64,000 nucleotides of DNA from Rummeliibacillus sp963792445 (GCA_963792445.1 CAWBWO010000016.1:372001-436000); one strand, 5' to 3'; shown: positions 9,611-18,296, counted from the first letter of the stretch. Program-made: numbers and translations. The notes: generated from the sequence alone by a model not told the origin.

Positions 9611-9755
9611 ATAAGGTCAGAGCAAACAACCTGAGCTGAAAAGCGGTTAGTACGAAAATATTGCATACTTAAAACAAGAACATGAGACAAACAACTTGTA
9701 CAAGCCAATAGAGTACTACATTCATAAATAAAGCCTGTCCTTCATACTCTTCAAT

Positions 9756-10769
9756 ATGAAAAAATTACACCTCTATATTCTTATTATGATCGTCGTCCTA
9801 TTCACATTGCCTACTTTATTTATGAAGAACAAAGAAACTAAAGCAATTCCTGCTTCAGATTCTGCAGCAATCGAACCTCAGCAAACAAGTAACAAAACAA
9901 AGAACAATGAGTGCAACATCCAAATCCAAATTCAAGGGGAGGGAGAAAAGTATTCACTTGAAGAGTATATCGTAGGTGTAGTAGCAGCTGAAATGCCTGT
10001 CTCCTTCGATATTGAAGCTCTAAAAGCACAAGCCATTGCTTCACGTACATTTGCCTTAAAACGCACAAATTTTGGCGAAAACTCAATAGAGCCAAGTGTC
10101 TCAGCACAAGCCTTTGCAAATGAAAATCAGAGGAAACGGGACTGGGGTAAAAACTTTGCACAAAACGAAGCAAAGATCCGCAAAGCTGTACAAGCTACAA
10201 AAGGACAAGTACTTGTTTATCAAAATGAGCTAATCACAGCGATGTTCTTTTCAACTAGTAATGGAAAAACAGAAAGTTCAAAAGGCTTTAGTGGACAATC
10301 TATCCCATATTTGCAATCTGTCTCCGTTCCATCGTCTGAAAAGTCCTCCCCAAGATACCATACGGACTATAGTTTTACATTAGAGCAGTGGAATGCATTA
10401 TTTAATCAGCCATGGACAAAGGCAAACATACAAAATATGAATATCTCTCGAAATAATTCAGGTAGAGTTGAAACGATTCAATCGGGAGACTTTAAATGGT
10501 CTGGTAGAGAAGTGCGAGAAACACTTCAATTAGCTTCCACAGACTTCACAATTAAGTGGGATGATGGCAACAAAAAAGTCCAGGTGAAAACAACGGGATA
10601 CGGCCATGGAGTAGGGATGAGCCAATATGGTGCAAATGCACTTGCTGATAAGGGAGCAAGTGTTAAAGAAATCTTGTATCATTTCTATCAACACGTAAAA
10701 ATAGAAAATCTAAAAAAATCTTCTTCTCTATGTTTAAACTCTCAAGCTATTGACAAGAATAGCAAATGA
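9756..10769 (+). CDS. spoIID: Stage II sporulation protein D (SpoIID), lytic transglycosylase
   Basis: Membrane-anchored peptidoglycan lytic transglycosylase that drives engulfment with SpoIIM and SpoIIP. The 337-aa protein has an N-terminal membrane anchor (LYILIMIVVLFTLPTLF), the SpoIID core EYIVGVVAAEMP (about residues 69-80) and ALKAQAIASRTFAL with a catalytic-type Glu just upstream. The C-terminal signature is TGYGHGVGMSQYGANALA. No Shine-Dalgarno is visible before the ATG at 9756, and a sigma-E-like pair (ATA at 9724, CATACTCT at 9743-9750) lies almost on the start. The gene is followed 10 bp later by spoIIQ. Confidence 0.95.
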   Translation: MKKLHLYILIMIVVLFTLPTLFMKNKETKAIPASDSAAIEPQQTSNKTKNNECNIQIQIQGEGEKYSLEEYIVGVVAAEMPVSFDIEALKAQAIASRTFALKRTNFGENSIEPSVSAQAFANENQRKRDWGKNFAQNEAKIRKAVQATKGQVLVYQNELITAMFFSTSNGKTESSKGFSGQSIPYLQSVSVPSSEKSSPRYHTDYSFTLEQWNALFNQPWTKANIQNMNISRNNSGRVETIQSGDFKWSGREVRETLQLASTDFTIKWDDGNKKVQVKTTGYGHGVGMSQYGANALADKGASVKEILYHFYQHVKIENLKKSSSLCLNSQAIDKNSK

Positions 10770-10779
10770 GGTGATGAAA

Positions 10780-11457
10780 ATGAGAGAGGAAAATAATAAA
10801 AAACCTACTCCAGAAAAAGGAAATATGACAAAACAACGCTGGTTCTGGCCAGTAATTTACGCAGGATTTTCAGTCTTATTAGTTGCAGGTGTTTGGGGCT
10901 ACTCAGCTCTAACAAATTCTCCAAGTGAAACAGGAAGTAACTTAACAGCTACTAACGCTCCTAGCCAAGAAGAGGATCCAAACAGTCCAACTGTTGAAAC
11001 GAATGCAACTGCAGAATCTATGAAGTACCCATTTAAAGAAGCACTTTTAAAAGATGCCAAAGTTGTACAGGACTATTATGATGTTAATGCAGACGAAAAG
11101 GAAAGAGAAGGTGCATTACTTGTATTTAATCAGACTTTCACAACAAGTGATGGTATCGCAATTGCAGTAAATGGCGAAAACTTCGATGTTCTAGCTGCAC
11201 TAAGCGGAACAGTAGAAGAGGTAAAAGAAGATCCATTCGTAGGAAACAAAGTTACCATTTCACATCCTAACGGTATGACAACAGTATACAGCTCTGTTGG
11301 CGAAATTACTGTGAAAAAAGGGGACAAAGTTGACCAAGGTCAAAAAATTGGTAAAGCGATTGATAACCAATGGAACCCTGCAGCAGGAACACATTTGTAT
11401 TTTGAAGTAATGCAAGAAGGAAAACACATCAATCCAAAAAGTTTACTTGCATTTTAG
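10780..11457 (+). CDS. spoIIQ: SpoIIQ, M23/LytM-like forespore membrane protein
   Basis: Forespore partner of SpoIIIAH in the channel across the intermembrane space. The start was set at ATG 10780 (MREENNKK), which follows GAGGTGATG; the in-frame upstream start at 10750 lies inside spoIID. The 225-aa protein has one membrane helix (VIYAGFSVLLVAGVWGYSAL) and a C-terminal LytM fold with the segments VTISHPNGMTTVYSS and AGTHLYFEVMQEG. The last motif is HLY where active M23 peptidases have HxH. The domain is therefore likely non-catalytic, as described for SpoIIQ. Confidence 0.92.
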   Translation: MREENNKKPTPEKGNMTKQRWFWPVIYAGFSVLLVAGVWGYSALTNSPSETGSNLTATNAPSQEEDPNSPTVETNATAESMKYPFKEALLKDAKVVQDYYDVNADEKEREGALLVFNQTFTTSDGIAIAVNGENFDVLAALSGTVEEVKEDPFVGNKVTISHPNGMTTVYSSVGEITVKKGDKVDQGQKIGKAIDNQWNPAAGTHLYFEVMQEGKHINPKSLLAF

Positions 11458-11543
11458 TTAATTGAAGAATTCTCGTTCTAAGCATTAAGTTTTAGACATA
11501 AGGTGAAGAAACGTTCGTACATCATTGTGGAAAGGAAGAGAAT

Positions 11544-11825
11544 GTGCACGAACATATTCGCAACCGCTGTCTAAAGCTTGGGTTTATGCTCAAAGAATCA
11601 CAGCAAACAGTGAGAGCCTTAGCACAAAAAACGGGTTATTCCAAAAGTACCATTCATAAGGATCTTACGGAAAGATTATCACAAGTAAATGAAGATTTAG
11701 CCAAAGAGGTAAGTGAGATCTTAGCTTACCACAAATCCATCCGTCATATACGCGGTGGAGAAGCAACACGCCAAAAATGGCTAACACGTAATTCTGAAAA
11801 AAAGACACCTTCGCATCTTGAATAG
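11544..11825 (+). CDS. spoIIID: SpoIIID, mother-cell sporulation transcription factor
   Basis: Small DNA-binding regulator (93 aa) of the mother-cell sporulation programme, acting with sigma-E and sigma-K. The helix-turn-helix TVRALAQKTGYSKSTIHKDL spans about residues 22-41, followed by the basic C-terminal tail. GTG start at 11544 behind GGAAAGGAAGAG. It sits between spoIIQ and mbl, as in B. subtilis. Its stop codon overlaps the left base of the terminator loop region. Confidence 0.96.
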   Translation: MHEHIRNRCLKLGFMLKESQQTVRALAQKTGYSKSTIHKDLTERLSQVNEDLAKEVSEILAYHKSIRHIRGGEATRQKWLTRNSEKKTPSHLE

Positions 11826-11839
11826 CGAAGGTGTCTTTT
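11804..11839 (+). terminator. Terminator at the spoIIID 3' end
   Basis: 11-bp stem GACACCTTCGC/GCGAAGGTGTC, 10-nt loop containing the spoIIID stop, then TTTT. Confidence 0.9.
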
Positions 11840-12049
11840 CTTTTTAAAATGACAAAACTTTTGAATGAAACAAGCAAAAAAAATACAAAATATAGAAGTC
11901 TAACTTTATGTGTAAAGTCTTACCGATATAACCTAAATTGCCTACGAATTATGTAATAATAAGATGTATTTACCCCGCTGCTATGTTAAAATATTCAAGA
12001 TACATAACATATTTTAATCGTACTTGAAAATGAAGAAAGGGGAAACAAC

Positions 12050-13051
12050 ATGTTTTCTAAAGATATAGGAATTGATTTAGGAACTGCAAACGTACTAGTT
12101 CATTTAAAAGGCAAAGGAATCGTATTAAACGAACCGTCTGTAGTTGCAATCAATAAAAATACAAACAAAGTATTAGCAGTTGGCGAAGAAGCAAGACAAA
12201 TGGTAGGTAGAACTCCAGGAAATATCGTAATCATTCGTCCACTAAAAGACGGGGTTATCGCTGATTTTGACATGACCGAATCCATGTTAAGATATTTTAT
12301 CAATAAATTGAATATTTCAGGTTTTATGTCTAAACCAAGAATACTAATTTGCTGTCCAACGAACATTACAAGCGTAGAACAAAAAGCGATTCGAGAAGCA
12401 GCGGAAAAATCAGGTGGACGTACCGTTTTCTTAGAAGAAGAACCAAAAGTAGCAGCAATAGGAGCTGGCATGGATATCTTCCAACCAAGTGGAAATATGG
12501 TAATTGATATCGGTGGTGGGACTACTGACGTTGCTGTATTATCAATGGGCGACATTGTAACATCAGAATCCCTTAAAGTAGCAGGAGATGTATTCGATAA
12601 CGATATTCTCCAATACATTAAAAAACAATACAAGCTATTAATTGGGGAACGCACAGCGGAAAATATTAAAATAACAATTGGTACAGTACAACCTGGAGGA
12701 CGCGATGCTAGCATGGAAATTCGTGGACGTGATTTACTAACAGGTTTACCAAAAACGTTTGAAATCCACTCATCAGAAGTCGAAAAAGCATTGCATGAAT
12801 CTGTTTCACTAATCGTTCAATCAGCCAAAAATGTACTTGAAAAAACGCCACCAGAACTTTCAGCAGATATCATTGACCGCGGGGTTATGGTAACCGGTGG
12901 TGGTGCACTAATACATGGCCTAGACCACTTATTATCAGAAGAACTAAAAGTACCTGTTTTCATTGCAGAAAACCCAATGAATTGTGTCGCAGAAGGAACA
13001 GGAATTATGCTAGAAAATATCGATAAAACTACAAAATATCGTAAAAAATAG
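12050..13051 (+). CDS. mbl: Mbl, MreB-like cell-shape protein
   Basis: Actin-fold filament protein (333 aa) that guides side-wall peptidoglycan synthesis at the membrane. Phosphate-binding loop IGIDLGTANVLVHL is near residues 7-20. The second nucleotide motif is MVIDIGGGTTDVAVLS (near residue 160) and the adenosine motif is GVMVTGGGALIHGL. AAAGGGGAAACA precedes the ATG. The position after spoIIID identifies it as Mbl rather than MreB or MreBH. Confidence 0.95.
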   Translation: MFSKDIGIDLGTANVLVHLKGKGIVLNEPSVVAINKNTNKVLAVGEEARQMVGRTPGNIVIIRPLKDGVIADFDMTESMLRYFINKLNISGFMSKPRILICCPTNITSVEQKAIREAAEKSGGRTVFLEEEPKVAAIGAGMDIFQPSGNMVIDIGGGTTDVAVLSMGDIVTSESLKVAGDVFDNDILQYIKKQYKLLIGERTAENIKITIGTVQPGGRDASMEIRGRDLLTGLPKTFEIHSSEVEKALHESVSLIVQSAKNVLEKTPPELSADIIDRGVMVTGGGALIHGLDHLLSEELKVPVFIAENPMNCVAEGTGIMLENIDKTTKYRKK

Positions 13052-13147
13052 CCGAAATAATAGATATAATAATTAGAAAGTATAAATTTGTTCATCCAAG
13101 TTTTTCACGTATTTGAAAAAATCACTTATATCGAAAGGATGAAAACG

Positions 13148-13987
13148 ATGTTTCGCGGTTTTTACACAGTCGCTTCCGGCATGATTACGCAACAACGCCG
13201 TACAGAACTTCTATCAAACAATATTGCAAATGCCAATACACCAGGATTTAAAGCAGATCAATCAACGATTCGTTCTTTTCCAGAAATGCTTCTGACACGG
13301 CTTACTAAAAGCGGCCCTGCAAATGTCCAAAATGGTCTTGAAGGAACTTCTGCAAATCAAGTAGGGACCCTTAGTACCGGCGTTTATTTACAAGAAACAT
13401 TACCAGACTATTCACAAGGTCAACTGACAGAAACACAGTTACCAACCGATTTTGCGCTCGTAGATGGCAATCTACCAACGAATAATCAAACAGGTAAAAA
13501 AGGGGCTATTTTCTTCCGTTTGCAAAATCCAACTGGGGGAGAAGCATACACTCGAAATGGGAACTTCACATTAGATGCAGCAGGCAATTTAGTAAATGCA
13601 CAAGGATTTTATGTCATGTCCGATCAAGGTAAGAAAATCACATTGCAAAGTGATGATTTCAAACTTACAGAAGATGGAGCCATTTTGGAGAATGGAAGAC
13701 AAGTTGCACGTTTAGGTGTTTCTTATTCAGCACAGCCCGATACATTAGCAAAACGTGGTACTGGCCTATACTACACAAGCAATGGACAAGATCTACCATC
13801 TGCTTATAACATACAAAATCTCCGTCTATCCACAAAACAAGGTTTTATCGAACGGTCAAATGTGGATGCGACGCGTTCCATGACAGATATGATGACAGCT
13901 TACAGATCCTTCGAAGCCAACCAAAAAATACTACAAGCTTACGATCGAAGCATGGACAAAGCTGTAAATGAAGTAGGAAAAGTTTAA
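13148..13987 (+). CDS. flhO: FlhO, flagellar hook-basal body rod protein
   Basis: Distal/proximal rod protein of the FlgF/FlgG family, part of the flagellar basal body. The start was set at ATG 13148 (MFRGFYTVASGM), after GAAAGGATG. The family N-terminus includes LLSNNIANANTPGFKAD and the C-terminus FEANQKILQAYDRSMDKAVNEV. Length is 279 aa. It forms a pair with flhP 24 bp downstream, as in the mbl-flhO-flhP order of B. subtilis. Confidence 0.93.
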   Translation: MFRGFYTVASGMITQQRRTELLSNNIANANTPGFKADQSTIRSFPEMLLTRLTKSGPANVQNGLEGTSANQVGTLSTGVYLQETLPDYSQGQLTETQLPTDFALVDGNLPTNNQTGKKGAIFFRLQNPTGGEAYTRNGNFTLDAAGNLVNAQGFYVMSDQGKKITLQSDDFKLTEDGAILENGRQVARLGVSYSAQPDTLAKRGTGLYYTSNGQDLPSAYNIQNLRLSTKQGFIERSNVDATRSMTDMMTAYRSFEANQKILQAYDRSMDKAVNEVGKV

Positions 13988-14011
13988 CCAGAATATCAGG
14001 AGGAATAATCG

Positions 14012-14848
14012 ATGATTCGTACAATGATTTCTGCTGCCAATACAATGTCACAACTGCAACAACAACTAGATACCATTGGAAATAATATGGCGAATAGTAA
14101 TACGCACGGTTTCAAAGCAAAAGAAACCCAGTTTAACGAATTACTCTATCAACAATTTGAAAATGACGGACAAGACAAAGTACGTCGTCAGTCACCAATT
14201 GGCATTCGAATTGGAGTGGGGGCAAGCCTTGCACAAGCGCAAATGAATTCAAAACAAGGCACAATTCAACAAACACAGCGTGCATTAGATTTTGCATTCA
14301 CAAAAGAAAAACAATATTTTACTATTTTAATGCCAGACGGTAAAAACACCAAAACCGTCTATACGCGTCAAGGCGATTTCTACCTTTCACCATTAAAAAA
14401 TGGGAATGCCATGCTAGTAAATACAGATGGCTATCCAGTAGCAGATGCTAATGGTAATGCGATTGTGTTAAAAGATGATGCGAAAGACTTTAGCGTAACT
14501 GCAGACGGAACGCTAAATGTTAAGTATAATAATAATACTAGTGCAAAAATTGAATTGGGTGTCACTGAAATACAAAAGCCACAACTAATGGAACACATTT
14601 CAGATACGTACATTGGCTTGGGGGCGAATTTCAACCAACTTGGTGTAGCACAAAATGATGTTTTGCTAAATCTAAAAGGTGCTTTAAGAAACCAAGTGGC
14701 AATGCAAAATGGAGGTCTTGAAATGTCAAATGTAGATATTTCAAAAGAAATGACCGACCTCATCAACACCCAACGTTCATATCAATTCAACGCAAAAACC
14801 ATAACTATGGCTGATCAAATGATGGGACTAGTCAATGGAATCAGATAA
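14012..14848 (+). CDS. flhP: FlhP, flagellar hook-basal body rod protein
   Basis: FlgG-like rod protein (278 aa), paralogue of the preceding gene. N-terminal rod motif LDTIGNNMANSNTHGFKAKE and C-terminal motif TQRSYQFNAKTITMADQMMG are both present. AGGAGGAATAATC precedes the ATG. Secreted through the flagellar export apparatus; no classical signal peptide, as expected. Confidence 0.93.
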   Translation: MIRTMISAANTMSQLQQQLDTIGNNMANSNTHGFKAKETQFNELLYQQFENDGQDKVRRQSPIGIRIGVGASLAQAQMNSKQGTIQQTQRALDFAFTKEKQYFTILMPDGKNTKTVYTRQGDFYLSPLKNGNAMLVNTDGYPVADANGNAIVLKDDAKDFSVTADGTLNVKYNNNTSAKIELGVTEIQKPQLMEHISDTYIGLGANFNQLGVAQNDVLLNLKGALRNQVAMQNGGLEMSNVDISKEMTDLINTQRSYQFNAKTITMADQMMGLVNGIR

Positions 14849-14875
14849 GTAACTATTTAAAGAGGAGAACATGGA

Positions 14876-15187
14876 ATGACAAATAATTCAACAAAACAGA
14901 AAGCTGAAAACACATCTCCACAACCACGTACGCGTAAAGAAGCAAAACAAACAAGACAAAATGCGACTGATACAAATGAACGTGTTATCAAAAAATGGAG
15001 TTCTTCAGGTGCATTTTCAATTGGTCTCCGATTGATTGTTATTGTTGTATTAATTGTTATTGCAGCGATTGCTGGCTCCATGATCGGTTACGGTGGGATA
15101 GGTTCAGGAGACCCAATAAGCGTATTTAAGCCTGCAACATGGAACCACGTTTTTGATATCTTAAACGGAGTACAAGCATCTAAATAA
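14876..15187 (+). CDS. EpuA-family membrane protein ('RNA polymerase beta subunit'-named family)
   Basis: A 103-aa protein with a basic, polar N-terminal half (about residues 1-45) and one strong membrane helix (LIVIVVLIVIAAIAGSMIGYG). The tail GSGDPISVFKPATWNHVFDI follows. The tail and layout match the EpuA family, which databases often label DNA-directed RNA polymerase subunit beta although the label is not experimentally based. AAAGAGGAGAAC precedes the start. It lies between flhP and fabZ in what looks like one transcription unit. Confidence 0.75.
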   Translation: MTNNSTKQKAENTSPQPRTRKEAKQTRQNATDTNERVIKKWSSSGAFSIGLRLIVIVVLIVIAAIAGSMIGYGGIGSGDPISVFKPATWNHVFDILNGVQASK

Positions 15188-15209
15188 TCTCTCACAAGGA
15201 GGATACACA

Positions 15210-15650
15210 ATGTTAACAGCTGATCAAATTCAACAAATCTTACCACATCGATATCCATTTCTTTTAGTGGATCGAATTACAGAAGTCGAAGAAGGAAAAA
15301 GAGCAGTAGGAATCAAAAACGTCTCTATCAACGAACCATTCTTCCAAGGACACTTCCCAGGATATCCTGTAATGCCAGGCGTTCTAATCATCGAAGCAAT
15401 GGCACAAGTCGGCGGCGTAGCACTTTTAAAATCCGAAAAATTCCAAGGCCATCTAGCTTTCCTAACAGGCATTGACAACGCACGCTTCAAACGCCAAGTC
15501 ATCCCTGGCGACCAACTAACAATCGAAGTCGAATTCACCAAACTTCGCGGCGTAATGGGTAAAGGTCACGGCAAAGTAACAGTAGGTGACGAACTAGTAA
15601 GCGAAGCAGATATTCTATTTGCAATCGGACCAAAATCAGAAGCAGAATAA
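15210..15650 (+). CDS. fabZ: 3-hydroxyacyl-ACP dehydratase FabZ
   Basis: Dehydrates beta-hydroxyacyl-ACP in type II fatty acid elongation, in the cytoplasm. The 146-aa hot-dog protein begins with the DQIQQILPHRYPFLLVDRI signature. The catalytic pair is His48 in GHFPGYPVMPG and Glu62 in IIEAMAQ. CAAGGAGGATAC precedes the ATG. It is the last gene before the terminator at 15665. Confidence 0.98.
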   Translation: MLTADQIQQILPHRYPFLLVDRITEVEEGKRAVGIKNVSINEPFFQGHFPGYPVMPGVLIIEAMAQVGGVALLKSEKFQGHLAFLTGIDNARFKRQVIPGDQLTIEVEFTKLRGVMGKGHGKVTVGDELVSEADILFAIGPKSEAE

Positions 15651-15664
15651 ATAAACCTAAAATG

Positions 15665-15702
15665 AACCGCTCTTTAGCTGAAATGCTTGGAGCGGTTTTT
15701 TA
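15665..15702 (+). terminator. Terminator after fabZ
   Basis: 8-bp stem AACCGCTC/GAGCGGTT with a T-run after the second arm. Confidence 0.85.
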
Positions 15703-15786
15703 TTTTGCTTATATAGAATAAAAATTTAACAAATATATCAAATTAATAGTAAGATAATTTGAATTTGAGGATATAAATTTTCATCG

Positions 15787-15862
15787 GCGTGGATTTCGTT
15801 CGATTTGCCCGTAGATAAAAGAACGATTGCCGTGGATTTCTTGCACAAAATCGTGGATTAAA
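15787..15862 (+). repeat. 21-bp phased repeat array, GTGGATT core
   Basis: Four cores (GCGTGGATTT, CCGTAGATAA, CCGTGGATTT, TCGTGGATTA) start at 15787, 15809, 15830 and 15851, spaced 22, 21 and 21 bp. The preceding TAAATTTTCATCGGCGTGG matches the lead-in of the 34029 array. The 15704-16178 gap otherwise holds no believable gene; the ORF at 15919-16167 is repeat DNA. Confidence 0.75.
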
Positions 15863-16004
15863 AAAGATTAATTACTCAAAATTTATTCGCGAATGGAAAC
15901 CGTATAACATTTAGTTTATTGTCCGCGAATAATAAGAGCATTTTGGTTGTGATCATTAGAGAATTTTGTTGGACGAAAATTTGTTATCAAACCCAGCAGT
16001 TTAT

Positions 16005-16135
16005 TCGCTCATTTTCATCTTTAATTCGCTCTTTTTGTATTCCAATTCTCCCTTTTGGTACTCCAATTCGCGCTTTTCACCACTCTATTCGCTATTTTCT
16101 AAATTGTGTTTGCATTCTCAGTAATTTAAGTCGCC
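16005..16135 (-). repeat. 21-bp phased repeat array, GCGAATAG core, reverse copy
   Basis: Five cores read on the minus strand, with TCGC (or TCTC) at 16005, 16026, 16047, 16068 and 16089, exactly 21 bp apart. The minus-strand header GACTTAAATTAC (16124-16135) and TTTAGAAAATAGCGAAT lead in, as in the plus-strand copies. This is the only clear reverse-oriented GCGAATAG copy in the window. Confidence 0.85.
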
Positions 16136-16178
16136 GGCGAGCATTTTCAATAAATGAGTTGGAATGAAAACCATAAAA

Positions 16179-16508
16179 TCACCTCGTTGTTCTCTGAAAT
16201 TCAATACGAATGACTTTTTCTGTTTCAGTTTGATATTGGATTGTGACGAAGACGCCGAATTCGTGATTCGTATCTTCTAGCCATAATTTAAATTTTTCGA
16301 CTGTAGTGTCTTCTTTTGTTTCCCGTCCTTGATGAAGGTAGTCGATGATTCTTGCGTTTGGATATTTTGAATGGGTTTCTCGTATTGCAAGTTGACCCCA
16401 TTTTGCGTAAGAGGGAACTTTTTGATGTTGGGCTTGAGCAATCGTTGGGGTTTGAATAAGGAGTGAACTACTTGTGAGGATGCCAAATAATATCGCTGCC
16501 TTTTTCAT
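16179..16508 (-). CDS. Secreted DUF3889-like protein
   Basis: A 109-aa exported protein of unknown function. The start was set at the ATG giving MKKAAILFGILTSSSLL, behind GAAAGGAGATGC; an upstream in-frame start adds ten unlikely residues. The signal peptide is followed by the conserved block PSYAKWGQLAIRETHSKYPN, then DYLHQGRE and KFKLWL, which match the DUF3889 family found in Bacillaceae. Monocistronic on the minus strand. Confidence 0.7.
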   Translation of the reverse strand: MKKAAILFGILTSSSLLIQTPTIAQAQHQKVPSYAKWGQLAIRETHSKYPNARIIDYLHQGRETKEDTTVEKFKLWLEDTNHEFGVFVTIQYQTETEKVIRIEFQRTTR

Positions 16509-16682
16509 TCTGCATCTCCTTTCATTTATAAAATGCAAAATTTGATCTCCATTATTATCTCCAAACTCAGCGAAATCATTTTTTTAATCAAAGGATAGTT
16601 TTACTTTTTTCGCACATGCTATTTTCGAATCGCACACAGAGTTGTAGTGGTTTAAAAATTTGCGAAAGGAGTTATGCCAAAA

Positions 16683-17087
16683 ATGTGGAAAAAGTCTTCT
16701 GCAATTTTGCTTTTTTCAGCACTCTTATTAGTTGGATGTAGCAGCAATAAGGCCTATGAGGGTACTCGTACTGAAACACCAATGGAGGACGTGAATAGAC
16801 ACGTCAATGAAGGTGTGACAGATGATGGTATTACAAATGACGGTGTCAACAACGGTATGAATAATGGTGTTACCGATGTTGAAAGAGGCGTTAACAGAGG
16901 TGTTACTGACATCGAAAAAGGCGTTAATAATGTTCTTCCTGGGACACCAGCAACTCCAGCAACACCTGGAACAACTGTACCTGGAACAACTGCACCTGGA
17001 ACAACTGTACCTGGTAGTAATACAATTATTGATAACAATGCAACGAACGGTCATGCTCTTCCTCACGATAGAGACGACAACAAATAA
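16683..17087 (+). CDS. Low-complexity lipoprotein
   Basis: Putative lipoprotein of 134 aa. The ATG at 16683 (MWKKSSAI) is preferred because GGAG at 16668-16671 is too close to the ATG at 16674. A signal peptide ends in the lipobox LLVGC, with the lipidated Cys at residue 19. The body repeats asparagine, glycine, valine and aspartate units (GVTDVERGVNRGVTDIEKGV). It then has a proline-threonine tract (PGTTVPGTTAPGTTVPGS) resembling a wall-spanning spacer. No catalytic domain is visible. Confidence 0.65.
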   Translation: MWKKSSAILLFSALLLVGCSSNKAYEGTRTETPMEDVNRHVNEGVTDDGITNDGVNNGMNNGVTDVERGVNRGVTDIEKGVNNVLPGTPATPATPGTTVPGTTAPGTTVPGSNTIIDNNATNGHALPHDRDDNK

Positions 17088-17107
17088 AGTGAAACTTCAA
17101 TAAAAAG

Positions 17108-17144
17108 AACTTGGCATATCAATTATGGTATGCCAAGTTTTTTG
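17108..17144. terminator. Bidirectional terminator between lipoprotein and ywpF
   Basis: 11-bp stem AACTTGGCATA/TATGCCAAGTT with 10-nt loop. A T-run follows on the plus strand and an A-run precedes it, so it can serve both convergent genes. Confidence 0.9.
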
Positions 17145-17156
17145 TTTTCATAAAAG

Positions 17157-17594
17157 TTAATTTTTGAAATCTTTTAGACGAGGTCGAGATTTCATATCGG
17201 ATTTGAATTTTTCAAGAAGTTCATTACCTGTTAAACCTTGTTCAACAAGCTCCAACAATAATTGTTCAGCATACTGCCGGCGGATTGAATTTAATGTCCC
17301 TTTCAATAAAACAGATACGTGTTTTTGATCTGGCATTTTCACAATATCTTGTACGATGACGCGGAATGTAGCGGGTTCGTTATCTGGATACGAGATTACA
17401 GCACGTACGTTTATGATTGTATCTGTACCTAAATAAGGAGCAAAATCAGCAGCATATTGCTCTCCTAAATACAATTCTAAAATCCATGATTTATGACTAT
17501 TTTCTTGATTAATAATAATTCCATCAGTTAGGGGAAATGACTTTAACTGTTCATCTTTCAATAGTTCTAAAGATAACATTTTAAATGTTTTCAT
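17157..17594 (-). CDS. ywpF: YwpF-like protein
   Basis: A 145-aa cytoplasmic protein matching the YwpF family (function unknown), starting MKTFKMLSLELLKDE. A mixed alpha/beta first half is followed by the helical stretch RRQYAEQLLLELVEQGLTGNELL. It is divergently arranged with ssbB, the neighbour of ywpF in B. subtilis as well. Confidence 0.8.
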   Translation of the reverse strand: MKTFKMLSLELLKDEQLKSFPLTDGIIINQENSHKSWILELYLGEQYAADFAPYLGTDTIINVRAVISYPDNEPATFRVIVQDIVKMPDQKHVSVLLKGTLNSIRRQYAEQLLLELVEQGLTGNELLEKFKSDMKSRPRLKDFKN

Positions 17595-17659
17595 TTAAAC
17601 TTATCACCTATCTTTCGACGAAAATATGCAAAATAATTATACCATATAAAAAATCAGCT

Positions 17660-17797
17660 AAAATAGAATTTTGCATACTTTTTGAAAATTTAGGAAATAC
17701 GTAATGGCGCGGTTTGTCCAAGTTGCGGCCTTTTTAAAATTGAATTTCATACCCAAAAAAGACTACGAAATCGACATTTCGCTATTTTGCGCAAAAT
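17660..17797 (+). promoter_or_regulatory. Candidate control region of ssbB
   Basis: The ywpF-ssbB gap has an exact AAAA-N5-TTTT box (17660-17672), the half-site form of ComK targets. It also has a hairpin-like CGAAAT-CGAC-ATTTCG (17766-17781) and the perfect 14-bp palindrome ATTTTGCGCAAAAT (17784-17797). A partner ComK half-site at canonical spacing is not seen, so ComK control is only a possibility. Confidence 0.3.
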
Positions 17798-17846
17798 GTG
17801 CATTCCCCTTATGATATGGGTAATTCAAGCGGGAGGAGGTGAAAAA

Positions 17847-18296
17847 TTGAATCAAGTTGCTCTTGTCGGAAGGATTACAAAAGATCCTGAATTACGACAT
17901 TTATCGGAAGGAAGGGTTCAAACACATTTTGTTATTGCGATTAATCGAAATTTTAAAAACGCAAATGGCGAAATAGATGCGGATTTCGTGACATGTTCTA
18001 TTTGGGGCAGGCTCGCTACAAATGTAGTGAAATATTGTGGTAAAGGTTCATTAATTGGGGTTGGTGGCCGACTACAATCAAGATCCTATGAACGGGATGA
18101 CGGTAGACGTGTCTATGTCGTCGAAGTAATCGCAGACGAAGTACGCTTTTTAGCTCTAAAAGAACGTGAGGGTAAAACGCACAACAATCAATCCACTCAA
18201 AACATAGAGCAAAAACAACAAGCAAATACTGAATCAGCAGTACCATCTGGTTTCACATTACCAAAAGAAGAAGCAGAAGGATTACCAATGGGTTAA
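17847..18296 (+). CDS. ssbB: Single-stranded DNA-binding protein SsbB (YwpH)
   Basis: OB-fold ssDNA-binding protein of about 149 aa, resembling the competence-linked SsbB rather than the replication SsbA. The start is TTG at 17847 (MNQVALVGRITKDPELR), directly behind the strong GGGAGGAGGTG site; upstream in-frame codons are not translated. Motifs include FKNANGEIDADFVTCSIWGR and GSLIGVGGRLQSRSYE. The C-terminal tail is longer and Gln-rich and ends PMG rather than the DDDIPF tip of SsbA. In B. subtilis the orthologue binds incoming DNA during transformation. Confidence 0.88.
   Translation: MNQVALVGRITKDPELRHLSEGRVQTHFVIAINRNFKNANGEIDADFVTCSIWGRLATNVVKYCGKGSLIGVGGRLQSRSYERDDGRRVYVVEVIADEVRFLALKEREGKTHNNQSTQNIEQKQQANTESAVPSGFTLPKEEAEGLPMG

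Noticed and set aside
12100..12714. 204-aa minus-strand ORF
   Set aside because: Antisense shadow of mbl, with no start signals.
15919..16167. 82-aa plus-strand ORF
   Set aside because: It consists of the reverse phased array (IRSF repeats); no ribosome site and no family.
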